Below, one piece after another: positions 34,168-42,493 of a stretch of DNA of 46,325 bases. The number at the start of each line of letters is the position of its first letter. Position 1 is the stretch's first letter. The DNA comes from Byssovorax sp. (GTDB lineage Bacteria > Myxococcota_A > Polyangia > Polyangiales > Polyangiaceae): assembly GCA_025362495.1 (NCBI GenBank), contig JANYGI010000096.1, positions 1-46,325 on the forward strand, given 5' to 3'. The translations under genes and the position numbers were made by a program. Below the pieces are notes generated by a model, which worked only from the letters and a program-made list of their open reading frames with translations, did not search any database and was not told where the DNA came from.

Positions 34168-35958
34168 ATGCGCTCCCCTGCCCGCTCCGGCCTGCTCGCG
34201 ATTCTGCTCGTCCTCGCCGCCGAGGCGGGCGCGCTGGCCAACACCGGATCGCTCAAAGGCACCAAGCCGGGCGACCTGGCGTTCCCCGATTTCACCGACG
34301 CCGACACCTGCGCTTCGTGCCACGGCGGCGGGATCAACGGCGATACTTCATTCCTCCCCTCGGACACCTGGTCCGGGACGATGATGGCCAACGCGGCCCG
34401 CGATCCGGTGTTCTTCGCGGCCCTGGCCGTCGCCAACCAGGACAAGCCGGGCGTGGGCACGTATTGCCTTCGTTGCCACTCGCCCACAGCGTTCGTGTCC
34501 GGCCACGCGACGCCGCCGGACGGGAGCGCCTTCGACGACATCGACAGGCAGGGTATCGGCTGCGAGACCTGCCACCGCGCCACCCAGAGCACCGGCGTCG
34601 ACGCTCCGTACATCCTCTCGGACGCCCAGCTCGTCTTCACCGAGGACACGGGCAAGCACGGCCCCTACGAAGACACGCAATCTCCGGCGCACACCTCGGT
34701 CGTCGAGCAGTCGATGGCCAGCGCCAATTTCTGCGGCCAGTGCCACCAGGTGACGAACCCCGACGTGCACCTGCGCGACGCGATGGGCAAGGACACCGGC
34801 CTCGAGTTCCCCCTCGATACGACCTACGAAGAGTGGCAGAGCAGCGACTTCGGCAAATCTGGCCAGAAGACCTGTCAAGACTGCCACATGCCGAAGAAGG
34901 CCGGGATGCAGCCCGTGACCAAGCTCTTCGACTCGCCGCTCCACGCGGATCCCCGCGAGCACGGCTTCGTGGGCGGCAATCACTGGGGCATCCAGGCGGT
35001 GATGGCGGCGAACCCGGATCGCGCCACGGCCAACGCAGCGTCGTTCGCGCAGGCGCTGCAAGGCACCCTCGACAACCTCGCCGCGGGGGTCAAGCTCACG
35101 CTGAGCGGCGCTCCGAAGCTGGTGACGCCCGGCGGCGCGTTCCAGGTCAAGGTGAAGGTCGAGAACCTGACTGGCCACAAATTCCCGACGGGCTACGCCG
35201 AGACGCGGCGCGCGTGGATCGGTGTGACGTTCGTCGGCGCCGACAAGAAGGAGACGCCGCTCGCCGGCGGGTACGATCTCGCGACCGGGAAAATCCAGGC
35301 CATTCCGGCCGTCCACGTGTACAAAGCCGAGCACGGATCGTGGGATGGCTCGAAGGGAGTGGCCGAGTCGCACCTGGCGCTCCACGACATGATCATCTCG
35401 GATACGCGGATCCCGCCGGCCGGCTTCAAGGCCTCGAAGACGACGACGCCGACGAGCGAGATCGATTTCAGCGACGGAAACGGCGGCTACAAGAGCTCGG
35501 ACGAGGTGACTCTCGATCTCACCTGGCCGGCCGACGCGGCGGGGCAAGTGACGCTCTCGGCGCGGCTCTACTATCAGTCGATGACACGGGAGTATGTCGA
35601 GTTCCTGAAGTCGGCCAATACCACGAACACCAAGGGGGATGATCTCGCGACGGTGTTCCAGGCGACCGGCGAGGGGGCTCCGCTGGTGATCGCCAGGGCC
35701 GAGGCGACGCTGGGACAGGCCATGACGACGAGCACGGGAGTCGGCGGCGCGGGCGGCAGCGGAGCGGCGTCGAGTGGAAGTGGGGCGACGAGCACGGGAG
35801 TCGGCGGCGCGGGCGGGACCGGCGGAGCGGCGTCGAGCGGTGGCGCGAGCAGCGGTTGCGGGTGCAGCGACGCGGGCGCGCCGGCGTCGGCGGCGGGAGC
35901 GATGGTGGGCATGATGGTGCTGGCGATGGCCGGGGCGCGGCGGCGGAAGAGGGCGTGA
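34168..35958 (+). CDS. Pentaheme cytochrome c with MYXO-CTERM-like anchor
   Basis: The 596-residue protein has a signal peptide ending near GALA. Five CxxCH heme sites start at C48, C100, C132, C189 and C236. Several extra His residues in between could be the sixth ligands. After the heme part is a beta domain with NLTGHKFPTGYAETRRAWIGV, a motif common in geobacterial and myxobacterial multiheme cytochromes. A Gly/Ser/Ala linker made of 60-bp DNA repeats leads to CGCSDAG, a hydrophobic helix and RRRKRA, the form of the MYXO-CTERM sorting signal that anchors proteins at the outer surface. It lies 55 bp after the polyferredoxin gene and is the likely terminal electron carrier of that set. Confidence 0.9.
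   Translation: MRSPARSGLLAILLVLAAEAGALANTGSLKGTKPGDLAFPDFTDADTCASCHGGGINGDTSFLPSDTWSGTMMANAARDPVFFAALAVANQDKPGVGTYCLRCHSPTAFVSGHATPPDGSAFDDIDRQGIGCETCHRATQSTGVDAPYILSDAQLVFTEDTGKHGPYEDTQSPAHTSVVEQSMASANFCGQCHQVTNPDVHLRDAMGKDTGLEFPLDTTYEEWQSSDFGKSGQKTCQDCHMPKKAGMQPVTKLFDSPLHADPREHGFVGGNHWGIQAVMAANPDRATANAASFAQALQGTLDNLAAGVKLTLSGAPKLVTPGGAFQVKVKVENLTGHKFPTGYAETRRAWIGVTFVGADKKETPLAGGYDLATGKIQAIPAVHVYKAEHGSWDGSKGVAESHLALHDMIISDTRIPPAGFKASKTTTPTSEIDFSDGNGGYKSSDEVTLDLTWPADAAGQVTLSARLYYQSMTREYVEFLKSANTTNTKGDDLATVFQATGEGAPLVIARAEATLGQAMTTSTGVGGAGGSGAASSGSGATSTGVGGAGGTGGAASSGGASSGCGCSDAGAPASAAGAMVGMMVLAMAGARRRKRA
35727..35846 (+). repeat. 60-bp tandem repeat in the cytochrome linker
   Basis: Two copies with a period of 60 bp (for example AGCACGGGAG at 35731 and at 35791) encode the Thr-Gly-Val-Gly-Gly-Ala-Gly linker. 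Copy number may vary between strains, changing only linker length. Confidence 0.7.
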
Positions 35959-36133
35959 TTGCCGCGCTCGGCGGTCATTCCATGGGGCGTTTGCGCGGCG
36001 CGGACTCGTCGCGCAGCTCCCCTGTGGCGCTCCGCAGCGCTGCAATTGGGCACCTATTTGACCCGCAAAATACGCTCGACGCGTCTCGCGGATCCTTGCC
36101 TTGCACGAGGAGAGTCGATTATAGCCGCTCTCG

Positions 36134-36946
36134 ATGGGGACCTCTCGCACCGTCTGGCACGTCATGCTCAACACGCTGCTGAATCAGCGCGCGCCACCTC
36201 GATTCGAGGTACGGAGCGAGGTTCAGCTCTCGACTGAGCCACTGCGCGCGGATTACCTGTTACTCCGCGTCGTGAAGCCGGACCAAGGCGAGGCGCGCAC
36301 GCTGCGCAAGCTCTGGGGTCTTCTCCCCAGGGACACGATCCTCGAATTCAAGAGCACCGGGCGACCCTACCGCGCTCGCAACCTCGATCGGCTCTGGGCC
36401 TATCTGCACCTGCACTATACTGACCAGCCAAAGAGGCTGGAGCAGCGGGGCGATCTCTGCGGTGCGCTGCTCGTGCCCACGCGCACCCCCTCGCTCGACA
36501 TCGATGTCGGGACGCTCGGCCTCGTCTGGCGTGATCGAGGCGCCGGCTACTGGGAGCTGACGGGCGGTCCGTTCGCGCTCTACGTGCTCGAAATCGACAC
36601 CGTGGCCGAGGCGGAGGACGACGATCTGCTACGCTCTTTCGGCCACGACGTCGCGCACACACCGGAAGGAAAGCGCTGGTTGTCCGAGCAAACTGGATCC
36701 ACCGTGGAAGGCATGAAGATGAGCGACCTGGAAGGCTACGACGAGATGATCCGGAAGGTGCTCGATGGGCTGTCGCCCGAGCAGCGGCTCGCCGGCCTCG
36801 CGCCCGAGCAGCGGCTCGCCGGCCTCACCCCCGAGCAGGCGTTGCTCGCGCTCCCCGACGAGACGCTTCGCACCTTCCCGGACGCCTACCTCGCCACGCT
36901 CTCGGACGCGACGCGGGCTGCCATCCGCGCGCGCCTCGGGCGGTAG
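36134..36946 (+). CDS. PD-(D/E)XK-like nuclease-family protein with PEQRLAGL repeats
   Basis: The 270-residue protein starts at the only in-frame ATG after a TAG at 36122. Its core (LRADYLLLRV .. DTILEFKSTGRPYRARNLDRLWAYLHLHY) has an Asp followed by E-x-K, the pattern of PD-(D/E)XK folds such as the Rpn/PDDEXK transposase-like group. The C-terminus contains LSPEQRLAGLAPEQRLAGLTPEQ repeats, as seen in Rpn-type proteins. Codon choice is less GC-biased than in the neighbours, which suggests a mobile origin. I know this type of protein as a family present in multiple copies in polyangial genomes, but that should be checked. No transposase or toxin-antitoxin partner is adjacent, and nuclease activity is unproven. 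Confidence 0.6.
   Translation: MGTSRTVWHVMLNTLLNQRAPPRFEVRSEVQLSTEPLRADYLLLRVVKPDQGEARTLRKLWGLLPRDTILEFKSTGRPYRARNLDRLWAYLHLHYTDQPKRLEQRGDLCGALLVPTRTPSLDIDVGTLGLVWRDRGAGYWELTGGPFALYVLEIDTVAEAEDDDLLRSFGHDVAHTPEGKRWLSEQTGSTVEGMKMSDLEGYDEMIRKVLDGLSPEQRLAGLAPEQRLAGLTPEQALLALPDETLRTFPDAYLATLSDATRAAIRARLGR
36776..36829 (+). repeat. 27-bp tandem repeat encoding PEQRLAGL units
   Basis: Two near-identical 27-bp units (36776-36802 and 36803-36829), followed by a partial third (CCCGAGCAG at 36830), encode nine-residue units of the form PEQRLAGLx. Repeat number is likely to vary by slippage without breaking the frame. Confidence 0.75.
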
Positions 36947-37407
36947 AGACGAGGAGAGCTACCACCTCGAAGCACTGTCCTCTCACGCCGATGCCTGCGC
37001 ACGGACAGGCACGCTCCAGTGCACGGGTGCGTCCCAGCAGACCAGTGCAGTACCGCGAAGAATCGCCCTGGCCCGCGGTGTCGAACGGTCGGCGACAGCA
37101 GAGCGCAGGTCATCGATCGCGTCGCCCAGCGCGCCAATCCCAGCGCCCACCTGAACCGATTGCCGCGCCCAGCTCGGCGATTGCGTCGCCCAGCTCGGTG
37201 ATCGCGTCGCCCACCTCGGTGATCGGGTCGCTCAGCTCACCGATCGCAGAGCCCAGGTCATCGGCAAGTGGCCCCGATCGACCGATCGCAACGCACCGCG
37301 CCGTCCCGGATCCCCGACGATCGCGTCTCTTACGCAACGCGCCGTACCGCCCCGCGCGCCTTTCCACTCCCGCCCCGCGCGAGGCTTCGCTAGAACGCGG
37401 CACCCCC
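36947..37407. other. 461-bp intergenic region upstream of the E1 alpha gene
   Basis: No convincing gene is seen on either strand. The main content is the 21-bp repeat array at 37098-37266. The + strand frame joined to the E1 alpha gene is open back to 36991, but the encoded residues are low-complexity and unlike any E1 N-terminus. Confidence 0.55.
37098..37266. repeat. Degenerate 21-bp minisatellite, eight units
   Basis: Eight units of about 21 bp, with one single-base phase shift near 37161, share a core like CGTCGCCCAGCTCGGTGAT; the best units are at 37183-37224. On the reverse strand the period encodes heptads of the type ITELGDA/IAELGAA, a coiled-coil-like pattern. No start codon or ribosome site supports a gene there. 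Confidence 0.6.
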
Positions 37408-38439
37408 ATGAACACGAGCCCGATCCACCACGCAACCAACGGTGTCGACGCGCACCTCGCGCCCGACCTGCTCGTTCGCATGCACGAGCTCATGCTCCAG
37501 ACGCGCCTCCTCGAAGAGCGACTGATCACGATGATCCGCCAGGGCGACGGCTATTTCTGGATCGGCGGGCCCGGCGAGGAGGCGTTCAACGTCCCGCTCG
37601 GCCTCCTGGTCAACAAGGGCGAGGGGCTCTCGCACGACTACTTGCACCTCCACTACCGATCGAGCGGCACGCTGCTCGCGCTCGGCGCCGAGCCGATCGA
37701 CTCGCTCCGCCAGATGAAGAGCGTGAAGACCGATCCCTACTCGGGAGGCCGCAATTTCGTGGGCCACTACTCGGCGCGCAAGTGGAACGTCGTGCCGATC
37801 TCGTCGCCGATCGAGGTCCAGTTCTCGATGGCGCCGGGCACCGCGATCGCCCAGAAGCGCGCGGGCGGGCGCGGCATCACCATCGTGCAAGGCGGCGACG
37901 CCGGCACGGCCGAGGGCGACTTCGCGACGTGCCTCATCTGGGCCTCGCGCCCCGGCAACGAGCTCCCGCTGCTGATGATCGTCACCAACAACAGTTACGG
38001 GATCTCCACCACGTACGGCACGCAGCACGGCGAGCCGCGCATCAGCGATCGCGGCAAGGCCTTCGGGATCAAGACGGCCACCATCGACGGCAACGATCCC
38101 GAGGTCTCGTACCGCGAGCTCCAGAAGGCGATGGAGTACGTGCGCACCGAGCGGAGGCCGTTCCTCCTCGAAGCCCACGTTTCCAGGCTCTACGGCCACT
38201 CGTCGTCGTCGGGCGCGAACTTCGTCGAGGACGAGGTCGACGGCCTCGCGCGCTTCGAGGCCAGGCTCGTCGAGCGGCGGATCCTCTCGCGCGCGACGCT
38301 CGACGACATGCGCACGCGCATGACCGCCGAGCTGCTCGCCGCCTACCAGAAGGTCCGCGAGGAGGCGCCGCCGGATCCGAGCAGCATCTGGGATCACGTG
38401 TTCGCCACCAAGAACGTGAATGACGGAGGAGCACGCTGA
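37408..38439 (+). CDS. 2-oxoacid dehydrogenase E1 component, alpha subunit
   Basis: The 343-residue subunit carries the thiamine diphosphate motif GDAGTAEGDF (D164) through N194/N195 in MIVTNNSYGIS. It also has the SHDYLHLHYRS segment and a phosphorylation-loop-like region YGHSSSSGANF. With the beta subunit encoded next it makes the E1 part of a pyruvate or branched-chain 2-oxoacid dehydrogenase, which decarboxylates the oxoacid and transfers the acyl group to an E2 lipoyl domain. The substrate class is uncertain; the sequence style is closer to the branched-chain or generic E1 alpha group than to AceE. ATG 37408 follows a 21-bp repeat array. The TGA overlaps the beta gene start. Confidence 0.9.
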   Translation: MNTSPIHHATNGVDAHLAPDLLVRMHELMLQTRLLEERLITMIRQGDGYFWIGGPGEEAFNVPLGLLVNKGEGLSHDYLHLHYRSSGTLLALGAEPIDSLRQMKSVKTDPYSGGRNFVGHYSARKWNVVPISSPIEVQFSMAPGTAIAQKRAGGRGITIVQGGDAGTAEGDFATCLIWASRPGNELPLLMIVTNNSYGISTTYGTQHGEPRISDRGKAFGIKTATIDGNDPEVSYRELQKAMEYVRTERRPFLLEAHVSRLYGHSSSSGANFVEDEVDGLARFEARLVERRILSRATLDDMRTRMTAELLAAYQKVREEAPPDPSSIWDHVFATKNVNDGGAR

Positions 38440-39500
38440 TGGCGACGATGGTGCAAGCGATCCGGATGGCCCTGCACGTGGGCGAGGAGCGCCTCGGCGT
38501 GACGGACATCCTCGGCGAGGACGTGGGCCCGCCGCTCGGTGGTGTGTTCACGGCGACGCAGGGCCTCCGCACCGCGTGGAACACGCCGCTCGACGAGCGG
38601 GGGATCATCGGCGCCGCGATGGGCCTCGCGCTCGCGGGGCAGCGGCCGATCGCCGAGATCCAGTTCTGCGACTACGTGTACAACACCATCGACTTGCTCA
38701 AGCTCGCGGGCGGCATGTGCTGGTCGTCGAACGGCGACTTCAACTGCCCGATGGTGATGATGACGCCCGTGGGATCCGGCATCCACGGCAGCCTCTATCA
38801 CTCGCACTCCTTCGACGCGACGGCGACGCATCTGCCCGGATGGAAGATCGTCATGCCCGCCACGCCGCGCGACGCCTACGGCCTGATGCTCTCGGCGATC
38901 GTCGATCCGAACCCGGTCATGTTCCTCGCGCCCAAGGCGCTGATGCGCGTGAAATCGCTGCCCGGCGAGGAGATCCCCGGCGAGCCCGGCGACGACAAGC
39001 AGCTCGCGAAGATGATCGACGCGCCCCTCGGCGATCGCAGCGCGTGGCGCCCGAGCTGGCCCGACACGCCTGATCTCTTCATCCCCTTCGGCGAGGCGAA
39101 GATCGTCCGCGCCGGCGAGACGGTCACCGTCGTGACCTACGGCCGCATGGTCATGGAGTGCGCGAAGGCCGCCGACGAGCTGCGCGCCGAGGGCATCACC
39201 GCCGAGGTTATCGATCTGCGATCGCTGCACCCCGTCGACTGGGCGACGATCAAGAAGAGCGTCCAGAAGACCAACCGCGTGCTCTACGTGAACGAGGAGA
39301 CCGAGGTCACCAACTTCGGCGAGCACCTGATCCGCCGCACCGTCGACGAGCTGTTCTACGAGCTGCACGCGCCGCCGAGGCTGCTCGCTGGCGCGTTCGT
39401 GCCCTACGTCGGCCTCGCGCCGAGCCTCGAGAGCGCCTCGGTCCCGCAGCGCGCGGGCATCGTGCAGGCGATCCGGGAGCTGGCGAAGCACCGGCCCTGA
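38439..39500 (+). CDS. 2-oxoacid dehydrogenase E1 component, beta subunit
   Basis: The 353-residue protein shares one base with the alpha stop codon (TGATG), so the subunits are made in step. It shows the transketolase-like beta features: LGEDVGPPLGGVFTATQGL, the IGAAMGLALAGQRPIAEIQFCDYVYNTIDLL region, VGSGIHGSLYHSHSFDATATHLPGWKIVMPATPRDAYGLM, and the C-terminal transketolase domain with VTVVTYGRMVMECAKAADEL and EVIDLRSLHPVDWATIKKSVQKTNRVLYVNEE. An insertion of about 40 residues (KSLPGEEIPGEPGDDKQLAKM) occurs before the C-terminal domain. Neither E2 nor E3 genes follow; the downstream gene is on the other strand. Confidence 0.92.
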   Translation: MATMVQAIRMALHVGEERLGVTDILGEDVGPPLGGVFTATQGLRTAWNTPLDERGIIGAAMGLALAGQRPIAEIQFCDYVYNTIDLLKLAGGMCWSSNGDFNCPMVMMTPVGSGIHGSLYHSHSFDATATHLPGWKIVMPATPRDAYGLMLSAIVDPNPVMFLAPKALMRVKSLPGEEIPGEPGDDKQLAKMIDAPLGDRSAWRPSWPDTPDLFIPFGEAKIVRAGETVTVVTYGRMVMECAKAADELRAEGITAEVIDLRSLHPVDWATIKKSVQKTNRVLYVNEETEVTNFGEHLIRRTVDELFYELHAPPRLLAGAFVPYVGLAPSLESASVPQRAGIVQAIRELAKHRP

Positions 39501-39510
39501 TCGCTCGATC

Positions 39511-41544
39511 TCAGAAATCCTTCTCGATCCGCTCCACCACCTGCGCCGCGCCGTCGAGCCGCATCATCGTGTAGCTCCGACGCGCGAGGCCGCCGCGATC
39601 GACGTCCGGCGTGTCCGCGTCCTCGACGTTCCAGGCGCCCTGAAACACCTTCACGCCAGGCGTCGTGGCGCGCCACGAGAGCTCTTCGGGGCGCGACGGG
39701 ACGACGGCGTAGAAGGCGATCTGGAAGCGAACGTCGGCCACGCGCAGCTTGGCGTGAGGTGAGGCCAGCGCGTCGTCGGCGACGGGCATGACCGTGATCT
39801 CGATCCGCGGGCGCCCCGTCTCGGCGCCGAGCCCGGCGCCCCGCGGCGTGACGGCGCCGTGCGGGAACGACGACGCGATCCACTGCTCGAGCGCGGAGCG
39901 GATCTCGCCCTGGACCTCGTGCATCGTCACCTCGTTGAAGTCGACGTTGATGGGCAGGTAGTCCGCGCCGTGGCGCTTCGCGAGCTTCGCGTCGCCCACG
40001 ATGATCGCCGGCCCCTGCTCGGCGTCGATGTCGAGGTTCACCGACGGATCGCCGCGATCCTCGAGGTCCGCGAGCAGCGTCGTGACGAAGCGCAGGCCCG
40101 CCGCGCTCGGCTTCGTCGCGCGGAACACGCGCAGCGCGTCGACGTAGAGGCCGTGGATCTTCGCCTTGATTTCGGCCGCGTGCGCGCTGTCCGGGTACTC
40201 GCGCACGAAGTCGCTCAGCACCACCACGTCGCTCGTCTTCGCCGCCTCGGCGTACGCGGCCTCGGGGAGCAGCGCGCTCTGCACCTCGTCGCGATGGCGC
40301 TTCCCGTGCGCCAGGTAGAAGCGGTAGCTCTTCGGCTCGCCGGATTTACGCGCGAGGGCGAAGAGCTGATCGTCGGCCTGCTCGGCCCGCGGACCGCGCG
40401 ATTGAATGTACGTGACGAGCTCGTCGAGATCGCCTTTTCGCAGCTCGTAGAGCGCGTCCTCGGCGCGCATAGCGCCGGCTCCGCCGCGCTGGATTGCGGC
40501 TTTCAAAGCCGTGGGATCGTGCTTGCCGAGCTCGAACAGCGCCTCCTCGGCCATGCCCTGGCGCGCGCGAGCGTGGCGGAGGTAATCGATGAGCGCCTCG
40601 GCGTCGCCGCGCGCGCGCTCGAAGCGGATGGCGTCGATCTCGTCGAGGTGGCGCACCCCGCTGTACTCGCCGATCTTCCACCGGTGCGGATCGCTGGTGC
40701 GGTCGGCGATCTCGATCGCCTCGACGAACATCTCGTCGTCGCTGAGGCGGTTGCGGAGCGCGTGGAGCCCGATGCCGAGCACCACCGACGCGACGAGGAT
40801 CGCCGCCGAGACGGCGGGCAACGGCGCGCGCATCACCCAGGTCCGCGTGGCCTTGTCGTCGGCCTCGGCGCTCGCCCAGTCGTCGGAGACGCGCAGCTCG
40901 AAGAACGGATCGATGCGGTTCATCCGCGGCTGATCGTCGGGGAGGACGAGCGCGACGGCGGCGTCGATCGCGCTCTTCACGGTGACGGCGAGCGTCTCGG
41001 CCTTGCGCTGCCCTTCGAAGACGATCTCGTGCGCGTCGGCGAAGACCAGCACCACGGCAGGATCGCGCTTGCCGGGGCGCGCCTCGACGCGGCGGAGCGT
41101 GTGCAGCTCGGTCAGGCGAACGCGCGGGCCATCGACCTCGACCACGTCGAGCGCGAAGAGATACCGGCCCTCGGGGAACGGCGCGCCGCCCTGTCCGCGG
41201 GCGATGCGCAGCGCGCGGATCACCGAGAAAAGAAGGACGAAGATCGCGACGCCGTGCGCGGCGGCGTAGCTGAATTTCTGGAGCGCGAACGGGCTCGTGG
41301 CGTCGCCGAAGCCCTTGAACCAGAGGACTCCCTCGGCCACGACCGCGAGGGCCGCGAGCACCCGCCAGCGCCCCGCGGAGGGCGGGCTGCGGCGCGAGGC
41401 GTCGACGAGCAGCGGCGTCGGCGCGCCGCCCGAGGCGAGGCAGCTCGTGAGGCGATCGCGCACGACCGAGGGCAGCCGCTCGAAGACGAGGTTGCGAACG
41501 TGGCGCGCCTCGGAGCCCGGCCGTCGGTAGGTTGCTGCAGACAT
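39511..41544 (-). CDS. Large unknown membrane protein with repeat region
   Basis: I do not recognise this 677-residue protein. The first 60 residues are cytosol-like, then two helices (VLAALAVVAEGVLWF and AAAHGVAIFVLLFSVIRAL) enclose a short loop. A domain of about 120 residues resembling a PH-like or DUF fold follows, with FALDVVEVDGPRVRLTELHTLRRVEA. A third helix (AVSAAILVASVVLGIGLHAL) leads to a helical repeat stretch at about 290-460 (YLRHARARQGMAEEALFELGKHDP .. YIQSRGPRAEQADDQLFALA) that resembles TPR or Sel1-like repeats. The C-terminus is a beta-rich domain with PRIEITVMPVADDAL. It converges on the E1 beta gene with a 10-bp gap. Confidence 0.7.
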   Translation of the reverse strand: MSAATYRRPGSEARHVRNLVFERLPSVVRDRLTSCLASGGAPTPLLVDASRRSPPSAGRWRVLAALAVVAEGVLWFKGFGDATSPFALQKFSYAAAHGVAIFVLLFSVIRALRIARGQGGAPFPEGRYLFALDVVEVDGPRVRLTELHTLRRVEARPGKRDPAVVLVFADAHEIVFEGQRKAETLAVTVKSAIDAAVALVLPDDQPRMNRIDPFFELRVSDDWASAEADDKATRTWVMRAPLPAVSAAILVASVVLGIGLHALRNRLSDDEMFVEAIEIADRTSDPHRWKIGEYSGVRHLDEIDAIRFERARGDAEALIDYLRHARARQGMAEEALFELGKHDPTALKAAIQRGGAGAMRAEDALYELRKGDLDELVTYIQSRGPRAEQADDQLFALARKSGEPKSYRFYLAHGKRHRDEVQSALLPEAAYAEAAKTSDVVVLSDFVREYPDSAHAAEIKAKIHGLYVDALRVFRATKPSAAGLRFVTTLLADLEDRGDPSVNLDIDAEQGPAIIVGDAKLAKRHGADYLPINVDFNEVTMHEVQGEIRSALEQWIASSFPHGAVTPRGAGLGAETGRPRIEITVMPVADDALASPHAKLRVADVRFQIAFYAVVPSRPEELSWRATTPGVKVFQGAWNVEDADTPDVDRGGLARRSYTMMRLDGAAQVVERIEKDF

Positions 41545-41578
41545 CTACTCTGCACCGTACGGGCGCAGGCAGACGGCC

Positions 41579-42493
41579 TCAAGCTGCTTTCTTGTAGTCC
41601 CCGCCTGCGACGATCTCCGCGATCCCCGCGCCGCCGCGCTCGTCTTCGCGATCCGACGCCGTCTTGCGGGCCACGAGGCCCCGCCACTCGATCAGCTTCT
41701 TCATCGTCAACGTCACGAGCGACAGGGCCACGAGGATCGACGCGACGCTGAAGGCCGCGGCGAAGTGATACTCGTTGTAGAGGACCTCGACGTGGAGAGG
41801 GATGGTGTTGGTCTCGCCGCGGATGTGGCCCGACACCACCGATACGGCGCCGAACTCCCCCATCGCCCGCGCCGTGCAGAGGACGGTGCCGTAGATCAAA
41901 CCCCATTTGATGTTGGGCAGCGTGATCCGGAAGAACGTTTGCCAGCCGCTCGCGCCGAGCACCAGAGCGGCCTCTTCCTCGTCGGAGCCCTGGGCCTGCA
42001 TGAAGGGAATGAGCTCACGCGCGACGAAGGGGAACGTGACGAACGTGGTCGCGAGGGCGATCCCGGGGACGGCGAAGATGACCTTGATGTCGTGGGCCTG
42101 GAGCATCGGACCGAAGACGCCGCGCGCGCCGAAGAGCAGCACGTAGATCATCCCGGCGATGACCGGCGAGACGGCGACCGGGAGATCGATGAGCGTTATC
42201 AGCAGGTTCTTCCCGCGAAAATCGAAGCGGGTGACCGTCCACGCGGCGGCGACGCCGAAGACGACGTTGAGCGGCACCGCGATGCACGTCGTGAGCAGCG
42301 TGAGCCGGATGGCAGAGAGGGTATCGGGCGCGGTGATCGCCTTGAAATACGCCCCGATCCCGTCGCGGAGCGCCTCGACGAACACCGCGATGAGCGGGAG
42401 GAACAGGAAGAGCGAGAGGAAGATCAGCGAGAGAGCGATGAGGATCACCCGCACCACGGGGGAGTCCTTGCCGGCGCGGCGACTGCCACTCAT
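41579..42493 (-). CDS. cysW: Sulfate ABC transporter permease CysW
   Basis: The 304-residue inner-membrane permease has about six helices. It carries the ABC-permease coupling loop as EEEAALVLGASGWQTFFRITLPNIKWG, and ARAMGEFGAVSVVSGHIRGETNTIPLHVEVLYNEY, a stretch characteristic of CysW. With CysT it forms the channel for sulfate or thiosulfate taken from the binding lipoprotein. Its ATG overlaps the cysT stop (ATGA at 42490-42493). It is the last gene of the operon. The ATPase gene cysA that usually follows is absent; the next gene downstream is the unrelated membrane protein at 39511. Confidence 0.93.
   Translation of the reverse strand: MSGSRRAGKDSPVVRVILIALSLIFLSLFLFLPLIAVFVEALRDGIGAYFKAITAPDTLSAIRLTLLTTCIAVPLNVVFGVAAAWTVTRFDFRGKNLLITLIDLPVAVSPVIAGMIYVLLFGARGVFGPMLQAHDIKVIFAVPGIALATTFVTFPFVARELIPFMQAQGSDEEEAALVLGASGWQTFFRITLPNIKWGLIYGTVLCTARAMGEFGAVSVVSGHIRGETNTIPLHVEVLYNEYHFAAAFSVASILVALSLVTLTMKKLIEWRGLVARKTASDREDERGGAGIAEIVAGGDYKKAA

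Noticed and set aside
37098-37266. CRISPR array
   Set aside because: The 21-bp units are contiguous and degenerate, with no unique spacers, and no cas genes are present.
36991-37407. Extended N-terminus for the E1 alpha gene
   Set aside because: The added 139 residues are repeat-derived Ser/Pro/Ile-rich sequence with no similarity to E1 proteins; ATG 37408 gives the normal start.
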